Positions 12,723-14,398 of a stretch of 14,398 nt of DNA are shown here, piece after piece. The notes under the pieces are model-generated. The model made no database searches. It was not told the DNA's origin and was given only the letters and a program-made list of their open reading frames with translations. The DNA is from Ruminococcaceae bacterium UBA1865. Lineage in GTDB: Bacteria > Bacillota > Clostridia > Oscillospirales > Acutalibacteraceae. The stretch lies in NCBI GenBank assembly GCA_002338255.1, contig DDHX01000064.1:50324-64721 (forward strand), read 5' to 3'. The position numbers and the translations under genes are program-made. The first letter of the stretch is position 1. Each line of letters starts with the position of its first letter.

Positions 12723-14282
12723 ATGAAAAAATTATTAAAGGTTCTGAGTATCGCTTCATTGATTGTGATTGCGACAGTGCTGCTGTCCACCTCGGCATTT
12801 GCGGCAACCGTAGCGGACCCTACCGGCGCATCCTACGCGACATCCACCGGATCCGAAACCATTTCCGATGTTGCTTCTGCGGCAAATAAAGCACAGTTGA
12901 GTGCGAATTTCGTGTGGATTATGATTACCGGGTTTATGGTCTTTTTCTTCCAATGCGGCTTCGCGATGGTTGAAACGGGCTTCTGCCGCGGCAAGAATGC
13001 GGCACATACGATGACGATGAATTTCATGGTGTTTCTGGTCGGCGCAATCGGATACTTTTTAGTTGGATTTGCGATTCAGTTCGGCGGCTCCGGAGGCGCG
13101 GCGGGTCTTGGAACCGGAGGTGCGGCGCTGAACGGAATGCTTTCCATTCCTGGTTTTGGCGGCATTATGGGGTATAAGGGATTTTTTCTTCAGTCCGGCG
13201 GTACATATGACGCTGGAATTTACGCCCTATTCTTCTTCGAAATGGTGTTTATGGACACCACAGTTACTATTCCGACAGGTTCCATGGCAGAAAGAGTGAA
13301 ATATTCAGCGGTTGTCATTTCTTCTTTCTTCGTGTCCATGATTTATTACCCGTTGTTTGGTAACTGGATGTGGGGCGGTGGCTGGATGTCAACTCTCGGT
13401 AAGTACTTTGGCCTTGGTCACGGTGCGGTTGACTTTGCGGGTTCCGCTGTTGTTCACGCAATGGGCGGTATGATGGCATTGGCGGGCGCAATTGTAATTG
13501 GACCAAGAATCGGAAAATTCAGAAAAGACGGTACGGCGAGAGCCTTCCCTGGTCATCACATTCCAATGGCAATTGTCGGCACAATCATCCTGTTCTTCTG
13601 CTGGTTCTCATTTAATGCAGGTTCCACGCTGAATGCAGGAGATTTCAGACTGGCAGTTGTCGCCACAAATACCATGGTTGCAGGTGCAATCGGCGGTTTG
13701 GTAGCGATGTTCTATATGTGGATTAAATACGGCAAGCCGGACCCTTCCATGACCTGTAACGGTGCGCTTGCGGGACTTGTTGCGATTACCGCTCCCTGTG
13801 CGTTTGTAAACGCAATCTGCGCTTTTTTCATAGGGACAGTTGCTGGACTTTTGGTGTGCCTCTCGGTTCCTTTTGTTGAAAACAAGCTTAAGCTCGATGA
13901 TCCTGTGGGCGCCATTTCCGTTCATTGCGTGAATGGTGTTTGGGGCATTATTGCTCTCGGGCTCTTTGCAGACGGAACATACGGCGATGGTATCAACGGT
14001 ATTTCCGGTGGAGTGAAAGGCCTTTTCTACGGCGATTCCGGTCAAATGTTCGCGCAGCTGATCACAGTCGCTGTATTGATTGTTTGGGGATTTGGAATAT
14101 CCTACTTGTGGTTCAAGCTTCTTAAAAAGGTATGGGGTATCCGTGTGAAACCCGAAGTGGAAATTGAAGGGCTGGACCTTGAAGAAATGGGCGCACTTGG
14201 ATATCCGGATTTCGGTATGCAACAGTCCGAACTTGATACTCTATCCCCGGATCCTGAAATTATTAAAAAATATATCAGCTGA
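12723..14282 (+). CDS. amt: Ammonium transporter Amt
   Basis: Amt trimers conduct ammonium across the cytoplasmic membrane and are blocked by P-II proteins. The 519 residues begin with an apparent signal peptide (1-27, TSAFA then ATVA), followed by the 11-helix core. The twin pore histidines are His245 (in VDFAGSAVVHAMGG, with the conserved Asp237) and His401 (in DPVGAISVHCVNGVWG). FFQCGFAMVETG and NWMWGGGWM are typical. The C-terminal tail keeps the GlnK-contacting pattern RVKPEVEIEGLDLEEMGALGYPDFG (about 474-498), plus about 20 extra residues. GGGG (12712-12715) is a modest ribosome site. Last gene of the P-II locus, closed by a terminator at 14318. Confidence 0.96.
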   Translation: MKKLLKVLSIASLIVIATVLLSTSAFAATVADPTGASYATSTGSETISDVASAANKAQLSANFVWIMITGFMVFFFQCGFAMVETGFCRGKNAAHTMTMNFMVFLVGAIGYFLVGFAIQFGGSGGAAGLGTGGAALNGMLSIPGFGGIMGYKGFFLQSGGTYDAGIYALFFFEMVFMDTTVTIPTGSMAERVKYSAVVISSFFVSMIYYPLFGNWMWGGGWMSTLGKYFGLGHGAVDFAGSAVVHAMGGMMALAGAIVIGPRIGKFRKDGTARAFPGHHIPMAIVGTIILFFCWFSFNAGSTLNAGDFRLAVVATNTMVAGAIGGLVAMFYMWIKYGKPDPSMTCNGALAGLVAITAPCAFVNAICAFFIGTVAGLLVCLSVPFVENKLKLDDPVGAISVHCVNGVWGIIALGLFADGTYGDGINGISGGVKGLFYGDSGQMFAQLITVAVLIVWGFGISYLWFKLLKKVWGIRVKPEVEIEGLDLEEMGALGYPDFGMQQSELDTLSPDPEIIKKYIS

Positions 14283-14317
14283 TCAATCGTTCCGAAACAT
14301 TTAACCTGATTAAAATG

Positions 14318-14359
14318 AAGCCTGCAAGAAAACCTGTGAAAGGTTACTTGCAGGCTTTT
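14318..14359 (+). terminator. Terminator after amt
   Basis: AAGCCTGCAAG (14318-14328) pairs with CTTGCAGGCTT (14347-14357). An inner AACCT/AGGTT helix (14331-14335 with 14341-14345) has a GTGAA loop. Only four T follow (14356-14359), but the stem is long and nearly continuous. Confidence 0.8.
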
Positions 14360-14363
14360 CATA

Positions 14364-14398
14364 ACTACTCTCCAATGAAAATGTATATTTAAATTGGA
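14364..14398. repeat. Palindromic intergenic repeat, copy 2 (cut by window end)
   Basis: ACTACTCTCCAAT starts this copy and ATTGGA (14393-14398) closes it at the window edge. Aligned with the reverse complement of 3738-3773, most positions agree, including the AT-rich loop. Like copy 1, it directly follows a terminator hairpin. Confidence 0.6.

Noticed and set aside
13608..14222. 204-codon open frame antisense to amt
   Set aside because: It is a shadow of the amt reading frame with no recognisable domains and no promoter.

Overview
The window looks like a chromosomal segment of a spore-forming low-to-mid-GC Firmicute, most likely a clostridium (Oscillospiraceae-like by general impression; this cannot be fixed from the sequence alone). 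The support is the Firmicute order rpmG-secE-nusG-rplK-rplA-rplJ-rplL, strong GGAGG ribosome sites, a canonical 86-residue SpoVS next to YmdB, a FakA-RecG pair, and twin P-II genes ahead of amt. No tRNA, rRNA, CRISPR array, insertion sequence or phage gene was found.

Positions 1-3690 (+) hold the transcription/translation cluster. One promoter (74-103) drives rpmG, secE, nusG, rplK and rplA. A second promoter and an L10-type leader with an intrinsic terminator (2464-2629) control rplJ-rplL. Two copies of an RNA element of the form GTGGGAGGAAC ... CTCCG ... TACCAC lie directly before rplK and rplA and resemble the L1-binding stalk of 23S rRNA, which suggests L1 autoregulation at two points. 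A bidirectional terminator closes the cluster after rplL. The rpoB-rpoC genes that usually follow are absent.

Positions 3775-8060 hold a D-Ala-D-Ala carboxypeptidase (-), a divergent calcineurin-like phosphoesterase with an atypical second metal site (+), and recG (-). The convergent pairs share bidirectional terminators.

Positions 8132-11194 (-) read ymdB, spoVS, fakA, recG in the direction of transcription, with good sigma-A-type promoters before ymdB, spoVS and fakA.

Positions 11400-14398 (+) hold a nitrogen-assimilation locus: glnK1, glnK2, a small two-helix membrane protein, and amt with a GlnK-binding C-terminal tail. This is the most unusual part. Three intrinsic terminators lie between the first promoter and glnK2, one of them before glnK1. 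Each has a possible competing hairpin with a six-base loop of the pattern AxxGxx on its 5' arm. The Shine-Dalgarno site and the numbering of the P-II family both put the start of glnK1 at an ACG codon. A palindromic intergenic repeat occurs after rplL and again, cut by the window edge, after amt.
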